A stretch of 64,000 nt of DNA from Paenibacillus sp. FSL W8-0186 (lineage in GTDB: Bacteria > Bacillota > Bacilli > Paenibacillales > Paenibacillaceae): the NCBI RefSeq assembly GCF_037969765.1, contig NZ_CP150207.1, positions 1,846,001-1,910,000 on the forward strand, written 5' to 3'. Of this stretch, positions 20,411-28,495 are shown one piece after another. The notes beneath the pieces are model-generated. The model was not told the DNA's origin and ran no database searches. It saw only the letters and a list, made by a program, of their open reading frames with translations. Both the position numbers and the translations under genes were made by a program. Each line of letters begins with the position of its first letter. The stretch's first letter is position 1.

Positions 20411-20453
20411 CAGTTAATAGGAAGTCCTTGCGATAAGGGTTTCCTATTAACTG
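20411..20453 (+). terminator. internal hairpin, possible attenuator
   Basis: A 13-bp perfect stem (20411-20423 with 20441-20453), with a second short stem (CCTT/AAGG) inside the loop, and the modest tail ATTTATC. It sits between the third and fourth genes of the biosynthetic operon, so it may reduce read-through or protect mRNA ends. Confidence 0.55.
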
Positions 20454-20492
20454 ATTTATCTAAGGAATCCCTCATATACGAAGGAGGATTTT

Positions 20493-21512
20493 ATGGCCCA
20501 GCTGATAGATGTAACCTTGCGAGACGGCGGATACGTTAATGGTTTTGATTTTTCGTTAGAGGCTGCAAAACACATTGTAAGCGGGCTGCAAAAGGCGGGT
20601 GTGGACTGGATCGAGATCGGCTACAGGAACGGCCCGGCCAAGGGAACGGCGGGACTGGGCATGACGGCAGCTACGAATGATGATTATATAGCGGCATTAA
20701 AGGAGTTTGCACCGCTCGCCAACCTGGTCGTCATGCTGCATCCGCACAACATTCAAGCCGAAGATCTTCAGTCCCTGAAATCGCTGGGCGTGTCGCTCGT
20801 GCGCGTATGCCTGAGGCAGGATCTCTTAGAGGAGGGGCTGGATACGATTCGGGAATGCACAAGGATAGGGCTGTCTACCTCGGCGAATTTTGTGCGGATC
20901 ACTTATTTTACGAGCCAAGAAATAAAGCAAATGACGCTGAAAGCGGAGGCAGCCGGGGCAGACATCGTCTACTTTGCCGATTCCAATGGGCACTTGGTGC
21001 CAGATCAGGTGAAATCGATTGCCGATGTCCTGAAGTCCACGTTGACGATTCCGGTTGGCTTCCATGCGCACAACAACCTGTCCATGGGTCTGGCCAATAC
21101 GGTAGCAGCGCTGGAGTGTGGCGTGGATTGGGTAGACAGCTCCTTGCGCGGCATGGGGAGAAGCGGCGGGAACCTGGCTACAGAAGTGTTCGCCGCCTAT
21201 ATGGAGCGCTGCTTCGGAGCCGCCCGCTATAAGCTGATTGAAATGATGGACACCGCGGAATTTGTACAGGAAGAAATCCTTCTGTCTGAACAATATATGA
21301 CACCGATGACCAAAGATATTTTGTTTGGCATGATGAACTTCTCGACGGATTTAAAACAGTTGATTATGGATGCATCTCTACAGCACAACGTGTACTGGAA
21401 GGAGCTTGCATATGGGCTCGGCACATACCCCCCGGATAAAATCACCGGCGAGGACATTGCTTTTATTGCTTCCCGAATCAAAAAAAACAATCGGGAGCTG
21501 CAGCATCTGTGA
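20493..21512 (+). CDS. DRE-TIM metallolyase (HMGL-like aldolase)
   Basis: 339 residues. The N-terminal DVTLRDGGYVNGF is the DRE motif (metal-binding Asp, catalytic Arg), and GFHAHNNLSMG supplies the HxH metal ligands near residue 190. The closest known pattern is 4-hydroxy-2-oxovalerate aldolase (MhpE/DmpG type), which joins or splits pyruvate and an aldehyde; the family also holds HMG-CoA lyase and isopropylmalate synthase. A related DmpG-like aldolase builds the unusual amino acid of rhizocticin, so a carbon-carbon bond-forming role in precursor supply is plausible. AAGGAGG precedes the ATG. No partner dehydrogenase (DmpF) is next to it, which argues against simple catabolism. Confidence 0.85.
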   Translation: MAQLIDVTLRDGGYVNGFDFSLEAAKHIVSGLQKAGVDWIEIGYRNGPAKGTAGLGMTAATNDDYIAALKEFAPLANLVVMLHPHNIQAEDLQSLKSLGVSLVRVCLRQDLLEEGLDTIRECTRIGLSTSANFVRITYFTSQEIKQMTLKAEAAGADIVYFADSNGHLVPDQVKSIADVLKSTLTIPVGFHAHNNLSMGLANTVAALECGVDWVDSSLRGMGRSGGNLATEVFAAYMERCFGAARYKLIEMMDTAEFVQEEILLSEQYMTPMTKDILFGMMNFSTDLKQLIMDASLQHNVYWKELAYGLGTYPPDKITGEDIAFIASRIKKNNRELQHL

Positions 21513-21523
21513 GGTGATTCCAG

Positions 21524-22576
21524 GTGAATAGCCTCTTGAAGCATATGGTTGTCAGCGGCCAGCCGCTCCAGCGGGGAGCGCAATACGGGGAGGAGTTCCG
21601 GCGAGAAATCAGAGATTTTTTGGGTGATAATATCGCACGGATCAACAGCGTCAGACGCCAGCCATTAACCCTGAACGAAGCGTTAAGCATGACCGACAGC
21701 TACATTCCGCATATTGAAGCTTGCACTCCCGAACTCGCCGAGGAGATCAAAGGGTTGGCGCAAGGGGCCGGAATCAGCTACCGGGAGGGCATGCTGCTTC
21801 AGCTTCGGCGTGAGATTATCGCTGCTGGGCTTGAATGCACCGCCTTTGCCTGCTTTAACCAAGAAGGCCGTGCCGTCATTGCGCAAAATATCGATTTGGC
21901 GGGCCAGTTAACGGACTTGGGAATTATACTGGAAGTCCGCACGCCTGAGAATGCTCCCGATTTGCTGATGTATACGCATGTAGGACTAATCGGATATTTG
22001 GGCATCAACAGCTATGGACTTGGCGTTGGGCTGAATATGTTGCTTAGTTCAGGATGGCGTGCCGGTGTCCCCCCGTATTTGCTAATCCGCCACCTGCTGC
22101 ATCAGCGAACGCTGGATCGCTGCTTGCTTGAAATCGGGCGAATTCGCCGAGCATCCTCCAGAAATTTGCTGATGACGGACGGCATTCGGCTGGTCAATGT
22201 AGAAATGACCGTGGATAAAGCGCGTTTAATCGAAAATGACCTTCTAGTGCATACCAACCATTATTTGCATAAGGATTTCATAAACTGTGATCTGGTTAAG
22301 CCCGGCACCTCAACATATCCCCGTCTTGAACGGACCCATGAAAGGCTGCGGCACTACAGCGGAAGGCCTACAGTGAAGCAGATGGAGGAACTGCTCGGCT
22401 ACCACGACAATGGCGCGGGAAGCCTCTGTGTTCATCAAGACGGGGACCCGCGCAAAGTTGCCACCGTCGCTTCCGTAATTATGGAGCCGTCCGAAGGGAG
22501 GCTGAGGGCCTGCAAAGGCTATCCTTGCACAGAGCCATTCCATGACTACCGGCTGGAAAGGAGTTGTATGGCATGA
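21524..22576 (+). CDS. C45 autoproteolytic acyltransferase/hydrolase (IAT-like)
   Basis: 350 residues of the Ntn-hydrolase family related to isopenicillin N acyltransferase. The predicted self-cleavage site and nucleophile is Cys105 in LECTAFA, placed as in fungal IAT (cleavage before Cys103). Later blocks QNIDL, GYLGINSYGLGVGLNML and YHDNGAGSLCVH fit the family. Members remove or exchange acyl groups on amines, or hydrolyse amides. Here it could add or remove an acyl protecting group on the product. The start is GTG 21524, 11 bases after the aldolase stop; its stop overlaps the aminotransferase start (ATGA). Confidence 0.85.
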   Translation: MNSLLKHMVVSGQPLQRGAQYGEEFRREIRDFLGDNIARINSVRRQPLTLNEALSMTDSYIPHIEACTPELAEEIKGLAQGAGISYREGMLLQLRREIIAAGLECTAFACFNQEGRAVIAQNIDLAGQLTDLGIILEVRTPENAPDLLMYTHVGLIGYLGINSYGLGVGLNMLLSSGWRAGVPPYLLIRHLLHQRTLDRCLLEIGRIRRASSRNLLMTDGIRLVNVEMTVDKARLIENDLLVHTNHYLHKDFINCDLVKPGTSTYPRLERTHERLRHYSGRPTVKQMEELLGYHDNGAGSLCVHQDGDPRKVATVASVIMEPSEGRLRACKGYPCTEPFHDYRLERSCMA

Positions 22577-23523
22577 AGGAATGTTTTATTCAATTAAATG
22601 ATAGGGCCGTTCCCTATGAAGAGGCGACGATCCATGTAGGATCGGCAGCGATGAAATACGGAGCGTCCGTATTTGAAGGGATCCGCGGCTATTGGGATGC
22701 TGACCGGCATCGAATGCACTTATTTTCCTTATCCGAGCATGTGGACCGTCTTTTGGATTCCATGAAAATTATGGGGATGGAACATTCTTGGAATAAAGAC
22801 CGGGTGATTGGGAATATCCGCAATATTATCCTCGTTAATCATTTGCAGGAGGACTGTTATGTCCGCGTCGCCGCTTCCGTGGAAGCAGACGGTTCATTGG
22901 AGGCGAGAGGGCCCGTTCTGCTCAGCGTGGCTGCTTTTCCGCAGCAGCGCAAGCCGCATTCTGATCGGGGCATTCATATATCGGTCTCTTCCTGGCAGCG
23001 TATTTCCGACCAAATGATGCCGCCAAGGATCAAGTGCATCGCCAACTACCAGAACGGACGCTTGGCGATGCTGCAAGCCAAATCGGACGGCTATGACAAT
23101 ACTCTTCTGCTGAATCAGCACGGCAAAATCGCGGAAGCTCCGACAGCGGCTTTTTTTATCGTAAAAAACGGCAGGCTGATCACCCCTTCCGTCACGTCCG
23201 GCATACTGGAAAGCATCACCCGCAGGCATATTCTGAACTGGGCCAAGGAAATGGGCCTTACTGCCGAAGAGCGAGAGCTCGATCGCACGGAGTGTTATTT
23301 GGCCGATGAAGCTTTCCTCTGCGGTACGGGGGCGGAGATTCTCCCTGTAATTAGTGTTGACCGCTACGAGCTTGGCGGCGGGAGTATCGGGCCGGTCACG
23401 GCGCTGCTGATGAATAAATACTTCAATACGGCATATGCCAAAGAAGAAGGCCTGGAACCCAATTTGGAGGATATTGTTACTTATCCGAAGGAGGAGATCG
23501 TAAATGCAGCGCTTCCTATATGA
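22573..23523 (+). CDS. class IV aminotransferase (BCAT-like)
   Basis: 316 residues, fold type IV PLP enzyme like IlvE. Landmarks: KYGASVFEGIRGYW near the start, the PLP Lys in RIKCIANYQNGRLAM (about residue 155), LLLNQHGKIAEAP, and FLCGTGAEILPV near the C-terminus. The reaction is transfer of an amino group to a 2-oxo acid. In this operon the 2-oxo acid could be an aldolase product, giving a non-standard amino acid for the ligases; this is inference. ATG 22573 lies 9 bases after AAAGGAG and overlaps the previous stop by 4 nt. The 3' end overlaps the next gene by 20 nt. Confidence 0.9.
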   Translation: MKECFIQLNDRAVPYEEATIHVGSAAMKYGASVFEGIRGYWDADRHRMHLFSLSEHVDRLLDSMKIMGMEHSWNKDRVIGNIRNIILVNHLQEDCYVRVAASVEADGSLEARGPVLLSVAAFPQQRKPHSDRGIHISVSSWQRISDQMMPPRIKCIANYQNGRLAMLQAKSDGYDNTLLLNQHGKIAEAPTAAFFIVKNGRLITPSVTSGILESITRRHILNWAKEMGLTAEERELDRTECYLADEAFLCGTGAEILPVISVDRYELGGGSIGPVTALLMNKYFNTAYAKEEGLEPNLEDIVTYPKEEIVNAALPI

Positions 23524-24943
23524 ACAGGATTATAGCCGGATGGTTGCCAGCTCAGGGAATCGACTGGACGAGGAGATCAAGGAGCTGGAAGGCCGGCTGG
23601 AGAACGATGGTTATGTGTACCGGAACAAGCCGTTTCAGCTTTACCCGAGAGTCGTCATTCTTTCCTCCTCCGACCGCGAATGGATCCGAAGAGAAGCCGA
23701 GCAGCTGATCGACATACTGGAGAAGGTGATCCGCCTTTATGAAGAAGATCAGGCCACCAGGCAGTATTTTATGCTGGATGAAGCCGCTTCCCGCCTGGTA
23801 CGGATAGATCCTGGATATCAGCGTAAAATCCGTATTTCCCGGTTTGATACCTATCTTGTGCCGGGTAATGAGAGCTTTAAGGTTTTGGAAAACAATACGG
23901 ATTGCCCGGCCGGTGTCATCTTTACAGGGCGCGTCAATAAGGTGCTCAGGCAAATTCCGTCACTCTCCACCTATTTGCAGAATATCCCTCCGCTATACGA
24001 AGAAGGTATCCACAAGCCCGATGCTTTTATCAATGAATTAGTCTCTGTCTTTGCCGAGTTCTCTCCCGGATCAAGGCTTCGCAGCATGGCGATCCTTCAG
24101 CTGGAAAACCGGGTCAGCCTAGAGGTGAAAGAGATGGTTGAACTTCTCCGCAAATCAGGAGTCGAAGCCGTCGTCACGGATCCCCGGCAGCTTTCTTATC
24201 GGGAAGGCAAGCTTTATGCCGGAAATCAGCGCATAGAGCTCATCTGGAATAAAATAAACACCGCCGATTTTATCCCTCTTCTTGACGATTCCGAAGCGCT
24301 GTCCGACCTGATATGGGCATGCGACGACCTGGCCGTCTGCCATGTCAATTCTTTTCAAGCCCGCTTCATTACAGAGAGCAAGCTATGCTTGGCCTATCTT
24401 TCGGATCCAGCCTTCCGCAAGCATTTCACGGATGAAGAATGCAAAATACTCGATAAGCATATCCCCTGGGCACGCAAGCTATCGGCCGTGTCCCCTGAAG
24501 ATCATGAAGGGCAGGGTATGCGCAAGCTATTCAAGCTTCGCCGGGAGAAGCTGGTGTTAAAGACCGCCTATGACATTAGAGGTGAAGGGGTCGTCATTGG
24601 TCTGTCCACCTCGCAGGAGCGATGGGAAGAACTGATCGATCAATGCTGGAACAAACCTTTTATCGTACAGGAACTGGTAGCCGCACCGGAAATCCCGGTT
24701 CCTGCCGGCCCGGATCACTCCCTGGTCCGCAAAAAGTTCAGCGCGGATCTGTTCATGTTTGGCGGATCATTTCAAGGCTTTGGCTCGAAATTGAGCGATG
24801 AGCTGAAGGTGAACGTCTTTCAGGGAGGGAGCAAGCAGGCGATCTTCTCCGTGGATAACAGCGCTGCTGAATCGCGAGGGAGCGAGCAGACAGCTTGCAC
24901 CTCCTGCGGCAACTGTACAAATACCGGCGAACGGTGCTCTTAA
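23504..24943 (+). CDS. circularly permuted ATP-grasp ligase-like protein (2), Cys-rich tail
   Basis: 479 residues. The order of blocks (RFDTYLVPGNESFKVLENNTD near residue 115-135, LVLKTAYDIRGEGVVIG near 350, then FIVQELVA and FSADLFMFGG) matches the permuted ATP-grasp layout of the first gene in this operon. The two proteins are distant, not recent duplicates. The last 16 residues hold four Cys (C-x2-C-x2-C-x6-C), separated from the fold by a short Ser/Glu linker, which is not a family feature I know; metal binding is possible. ATG 23504 follows AAGGAGGAG. It overlaps the aminotransferase gene by 20 nt. Confidence 0.75.
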   Translation: MQRFLYEQDYSRMVASSGNRLDEEIKELEGRLENDGYVYRNKPFQLYPRVVILSSSDREWIRREAEQLIDILEKVIRLYEEDQATRQYFMLDEAASRLVRIDPGYQRKIRISRFDTYLVPGNESFKVLENNTDCPAGVIFTGRVNKVLRQIPSLSTYLQNIPPLYEEGIHKPDAFINELVSVFAEFSPGSRLRSMAILQLENRVSLEVKEMVELLRKSGVEAVVTDPRQLSYREGKLYAGNQRIELIWNKINTADFIPLLDDSEALSDLIWACDDLAVCHVNSFQARFITESKLCLAYLSDPAFRKHFTDEECKILDKHIPWARKLSAVSPEDHEGQGMRKLFKLRREKLVLKTAYDIRGEGVVIGLSTSQERWEELIDQCWNKPFIVQELVAAPEIPVPAGPDHSLVRKKFSADLFMFGGSFQGFGSKLSDELKVNVFQGGSKQAIFSVDNSAAESRGSEQTACTSCGNCTNTGERCS

Positions 24944-24995
24944 TAGTTATAAATCTAGTATTTTGGCTGCAAATAAACATTAGGAGGGATTGTTG

Positions 24996-25664
24996 ATGAG
25001 TGCATCCCATTATCCGGGATCTGAAGCCTTCAAAGGAATACCCACGGCATGTATTTCCGATGCCCTGGACACCTTCGGGATCAACGGGGGGCTGGAGGGA
25101 CTGAAGGCTTTGGGCCCCGGCATGGCTCTTGCGGGACCTGCGTATACGCTGCAGTATGAACCGGTCCCGGAAGGAGAGACGGCTCAGGCTGGCGAGTTTA
25201 TTGACGAGGTGCCGGAGGGGCATGTCGTTGTGATTGCCAATGGCGGCAGGCAGTACTGTACTGTGTGGGGAGATCTGCTGACGCATGCTGCGAAGATCAG
25301 GGGGCTGCGAGGAACTGTCATCGACGGCTGCTGCCGGGATGCAACAGCAATCCTGCAAACGGGCTATCCGTTATTTTCACTCGGAAGCTATATGAAATCA
25401 GGGAAGAACAGGGTCAGACTTGCAGCCAGGCAGGTACCGGTAACAATTAGCAGTACTGTCGTCTGCCCTGGCGATATTGTAGCTGCGGATGACTCTGGCG
25501 TGATCGTGATTCCTAAGGATGTGGCGGAGCAGGCATACCGCCGGGTCAAGGAAATTGAAGCGATGGAGGAGCGGATTCTTCTTGATTTGCAAAACGGCAT
25601 GCCGATGAAAGAAGCGAGAATCAAGCATCGCTATAATCAGTACGCGCTGCGTGTCAACGTTTAA
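24996..25664 (+). CDS. RraA-family aldolase/decarboxylase-like protein
   Basis: 222 residues. The family signature is seen in ISDALDTFGINGG near the start and VIDGCCRDATAI near residue 110, with the conserved Arg-Asp pair, and HGDLLTHAAK-like WGDLLTHAAKIRGL before it. RraA-fold proteins include 4-hydroxy-4-methyl-2-oxoglutarate/4-carboxy-4-hydroxy-2-oxoadipate aldolases acting on pyruvate-derived aldols, besides the RNase E inhibitor (not expected in Firmicutes). In this operon it is a second possible C-C bond enzyme or a decarboxylase. AGGAGGG precedes ATG 24996; TTG 24990 is a weaker alternative. A gap of 52 nt follows the preceding gene. Confidence 0.85.
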   Translation: MSASHYPGSEAFKGIPTACISDALDTFGINGGLEGLKALGPGMALAGPAYTLQYEPVPEGETAQAGEFIDEVPEGHVVVIANGGRQYCTVWGDLLTHAAKIRGLRGTVIDGCCRDATAILQTGYPLFSLGSYMKSGKNRVRLAARQVPVTISSTVVCPGDIVAADDSGVIVIPKDVAEQAYRRVKEIEAMEERILLDLQNGMPMKEARIKHRYNQYALRVNV

Positions 25665-25688
25665 CTTTAGGTCGGGGGGAGCTGCGCC

Positions 25689-26879
25689 ATGAGACAAATC
25701 GTATTTCTGAACCGGAGCAAATCATTTCCGTTCAAAAGCTGGATTCCTGAAATCACTGAGAAGCTGACGCTGTTTACACAGCTTGATATCCCCGAAGCGG
25801 ACGGATATGATTTTGTATTCAAAAAAGAAGCCTTGGACAAGGATGCACTCATGGAATGGGAATTGATCGAGCTGAGCGAACGGCACCCTGTAAAAGCTGT
25901 CGTATGTCACTCGGAATATGACCTCCTCCGTGCCGCCAAATTGCGCGAGTACTTCTGTTTGCCCGGACAAAATGCAGAAAGCGCCCTCGCCTACCGCAAC
26001 AAGGTGATCATGAAGGACTGGGCCAGGAAGGCGGGCATTGAAGTTGCTCATTACCAGGAGATCACGACCCCTGCCGACATTGCCGCATTTATTCGCCAAT
26101 ATGGATATCCGGTGGTTATCAAGCCGGTTGACGGGGGCGGCTCCCGCCATACCGCCGTACTGCGGGACAGCGGGGATTGCCGGTCATTTCTGGAAAAGGG
26201 CGTACCGCAAGGAATGATGATCGAATCTTTTGTTGAAGGCGAAATGTATCATGTCGACGGATTAATGCACCAGGGGGAAATACTGTTTTCCAGTGTCTCC
26301 CGATATATGAACGGATGTCTTTCCTTTCATTCGGGCACGAGCCTTGGCAGCGTCATATTGAACTCGGATTCCTCCCGCATCCAAAGGCTGCGGCGCGAAG
26401 CGGAACGTACGCTGCATGCGCTGCCTGCCGCTCCGGTGATCGCTTTTCATGCGGAGTACTTCTTAACGGAGGACAATCGCATTCTGCTATGCGAGATTGC
26501 GAGCCGAACGGGCGGCGCTCGCGTAGTGGACGCCAATGAAGCGGCGTTCGGCATCCATTTGAACCGGGAGTGGATTCGTCTGCAATGCGGTTTGGACGCC
26601 GATATAGGAATTGCTAGCGGAAATACCGGCCGCACGGCAGGTTGGCTGATCGTTCCGCCGGGACAGGGAATCCTTCGCTCGATTCCGGAAACTACGCCAT
26701 TTGAATGGGTAGTCAGTTATGTACCTGCTTTGCAGAAGGGCGAGCAAATGAGAGGAGCAGTTTCGAGCGTAGACCATATGGCGAGCTTCGTCGTGGAAGG
26801 CGCTGACGAACGGGAGGTTGAGGCGCGCATCACGGAACTGGATCAATGGTTCAGAGATCGAATACAGGTTGAAGCATGA
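25689..26879 (+). CDS. ATP-grasp amino-acid ligase (BacD/DdaF-like)
   Basis: 396 residues with a canonical ATP-grasp order. Motifs are YPVVIKPVDGGGSRHT near residue 140 (ATP-binding Lys and Gly loop) and ILLCEIASRTGGARV near 275 (metal-binding Glu, and the conserved Arg of this class). L-amino-acid ligases of this group (BacD in bacilysin) join free amino acids to dipeptides by an acyl phosphate. It is the fourth amide-forming enzyme of the operon. The start has GGGGGAG upstream. The gene is 13 bp before the exporter gene. Confidence 0.85.
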   Translation: MRQIVFLNRSKSFPFKSWIPEITEKLTLFTQLDIPEADGYDFVFKKEALDKDALMEWELIELSERHPVKAVVCHSEYDLLRAAKLREYFCLPGQNAESALAYRNKVIMKDWARKAGIEVAHYQEITTPADIAAFIRQYGYPVVIKPVDGGGSRHTAVLRDSGDCRSFLEKGVPQGMMIESFVEGEMYHVDGLMHQGEILFSSVSRYMNGCLSFHSGTSLGSVILNSDSSRIQRLRREAERTLHALPAAPVIAFHAEYFLTEDNRILLCEIASRTGGARVVDANEAAFGIHLNREWIRLQCGLDADIGIASGNTGRTAGWLIVPPGQGILRSIPETTPFEWVVSYVPALQKGEQMRGAVSSVDHMASFVVEGADEREVEARITELDQWFRDRIQVEA

Positions 26880-26892
26880 AGGGTGTGCACGT

Positions 26893-28149
26893 ATGAGCCA
26901 GAATAAGCCGTTGTTCTCCGCACCGTTTGTTATTTACCTGGCAGTGAATACCATGTTTTTCATGGGGATAGGAATTCAGGGAATTGCTATTCCTTGGCTG
27001 CTCCTCGAACAGTCGGGAGGAGCCCTTTCGGTGGGAATCATGCTCTGTATCCGGGCGCTGCCCGGTATTTTTCTGGTGGGGCTGGCCGGAAACTGGGCGG
27101 ACCGTTACGACCGGCGCAGGATCTGTTTTTATATGAATCTGCTGCAGGCTGTGCCGATGTTGATTATATCCTATTTAATCGGACAGGATGCTGTGGGATA
27201 TGTGTTCGTTTATGCCATTACGCTGTTTCTATCGGTCGGAAACACGTTTTTTGTGCCCGCCATCCGGGCGTATATGCAAGGAATGATTGAAGCTCCTTAT
27301 TTAATGAAGGCAAATTCCCTTCATGAAACTACATCCCAGGCGGGGAATATTATTGGCACCGGACTGGGCGGCATCCTCGTTGCTCTTGTGAACGCGGCCA
27401 ATACGCTGGCTATCGGGGCAGGCGCCTTCTTGTTGTCCGCTGTGTTAGTCATTTGCATGAAAGGGCAGCAGCATGACCAGCATGCTTCGCGTGAACGCCC
27501 CGGCCGAAGGAATCTTTCCATAACGGTTACGTATATCCGGGAGCGCAGAGTGCTGTTAACCGCTATTTTGTTTATTTTGATTCCCTCACTCGTGGTTCAG
27601 GTCAATAATATTCTTATCGGGGCATATGTCAAAGATATCCTTCATCTTGGCGCGGATAGCTTCAGCCTGGTCAGCATCATGTACTCAGCAGGAGCGATGC
27701 TGTCCGGGGTACTCCTGGTATCTGCAAAAAAGATCGGTACGGGACGCAAAACAATTTTTGCCGCCTTGCTGCTGCTGTCCGCCGCGCAGGGATGGTTCGG
27801 GAATACATATCATATTTCGGCTTCGGCTTCGGCCGTATTTTTAGTAGGTTTTTTTGTGGTGATGTCGCGAAGCTGGATCAACACCAAGATTATGGAGGAA
27901 ACGGAGGACGTGTTCGGCGGGCGAATTCAAAGCGTAGTTAATATGATGAACTCCCTCATGATTTTATTGGCTGGCCTCCTCATAGGCGTATCCGCCAGTG
28001 TATTGAGCTACCAGGCCATATATCTTGCGGTGGCGGGAATCGGCGCAGCGGCCGCGCTGCTGTCCTGGCATGGCTTCAAGGATGCAAATCAAGCCAAGGC
28101 ACAAAGTCAGTCAGTCTCCGCTGAATTTAAATATTCGAATGATAAATAA
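26893..28149 (+). CDS. MFS transporter, probable exporter of the operon product
   Basis: 418 residues, about 12 transmembrane helices, with the MFS loop motif GNWADRYDRRR between helices 2 and 3, as in the MFS_3/macrolide-efflux (enterobactin exporter EntS) type. Being last in a biosynthetic operon, it probably exports the product and may give self-resistance. ATG 26893 is preferred, after AAGGGTG; the frame is open 25 codons further upstream, but that overlaps the ligase gene. A strong terminator follows, marking the operon end. Confidence 0.9.
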   Translation: MSQNKPLFSAPFVIYLAVNTMFFMGIGIQGIAIPWLLLEQSGGALSVGIMLCIRALPGIFLVGLAGNWADRYDRRRICFYMNLLQAVPMLIISYLIGQDAVGYVFVYAITLFLSVGNTFFVPAIRAYMQGMIEAPYLMKANSLHETTSQAGNIIGTGLGGILVALVNAANTLAIGAGAFLLSAVLVICMKGQQHDQHASRERPGRRNLSITVTYIRERRVLLTAILFILIPSLVVQVNNILIGAYVKDILHLGADSFSLVSIMYSAGAMLSGVLLVSAKKIGTGRKTIFAALLLLSAAQGWFGNTYHISASASAVFLVGFFVVMSRSWINTKIMEETEDVFGGRIQSVVNMMNSLMILLAGLLIGVSASVLSYQAIYLAVAGIGAAAALLSWHGFKDANQAKAQSQSVSAEFKYSNDK

Positions 28150-28150
28150 G

Positions 28151-28207
28151 AACCTCTTACTTGCGGGCAGGCTAGAATTAAGGCGCCCGTGGTAAGAGGT
28201 TTTTTTA
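28151..28207 (+). terminator. terminator of the biosynthetic operon
   Basis: Stem AACCTCTTAC (28151-28160) with GTAAGAGGTT (28192-28201), an inner GCGGGC/GCCCGT pairing, and seven T residues. The rest of 28208-28350 shows no gene. Confidence 0.88.
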
Positions 28208-28351
28208 GTCTTCATTTTTATCGAAAAGGAATCACTGTGTTGGGATTATGTCGAATTTTGAATGCTGTATTGAATTTGGCAGGCTGAGGATTTGGGCAGG
28301 AGATTAGCCTTCTATCCAGCCGTGGCACGTTGCTTAAGCATCCGAAGTAGG

Positions 28352-28420
28352 TTAGAATAAAATGAGAATCAGTGAGAATCACTTAGAATAATTCTAAAGT
28401 GAGAATTATTGTGCTATAAT
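28352..28420 (+). promoter_or_regulatory. suf promoter with a multi-site Fur/PerR-like operator
   Basis: A -10 box TATAAT at 28415-28420, with a weak -35 (TTCTAA, 28392-28397) at exactly 17 bp. The -35 lies inside a perfect 7-1-7 palindrome TTAGAATAATTCTAA (28383-28397). The unit T(T/G)AGAAT also recurs as direct copies at 28352, 28363, 28373, 28383 and 28400, spaced 10-11 bp over the first four. The layout resembles Fur/PerR-family boxes (TGATAATNATTATCA and TTATAATNATTATAA); which regulator binds is not known. Confidence 0.7.
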
Positions 28421-28495
28421 GCAGGGGAGCAAAGGGAGGCGTCCCTTTATAATATACGTTATGATTTTAACGACTTAATGGAGGGAGCAGTAAAC

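Noticed and set aside
24880..24943. A hidden RiPP precursor in the Cys-rich ligase tail.
   Set aside because: It is the end of a large enzyme reading frame, with no leader-like part and no RiPP-modifying enzyme nearby.
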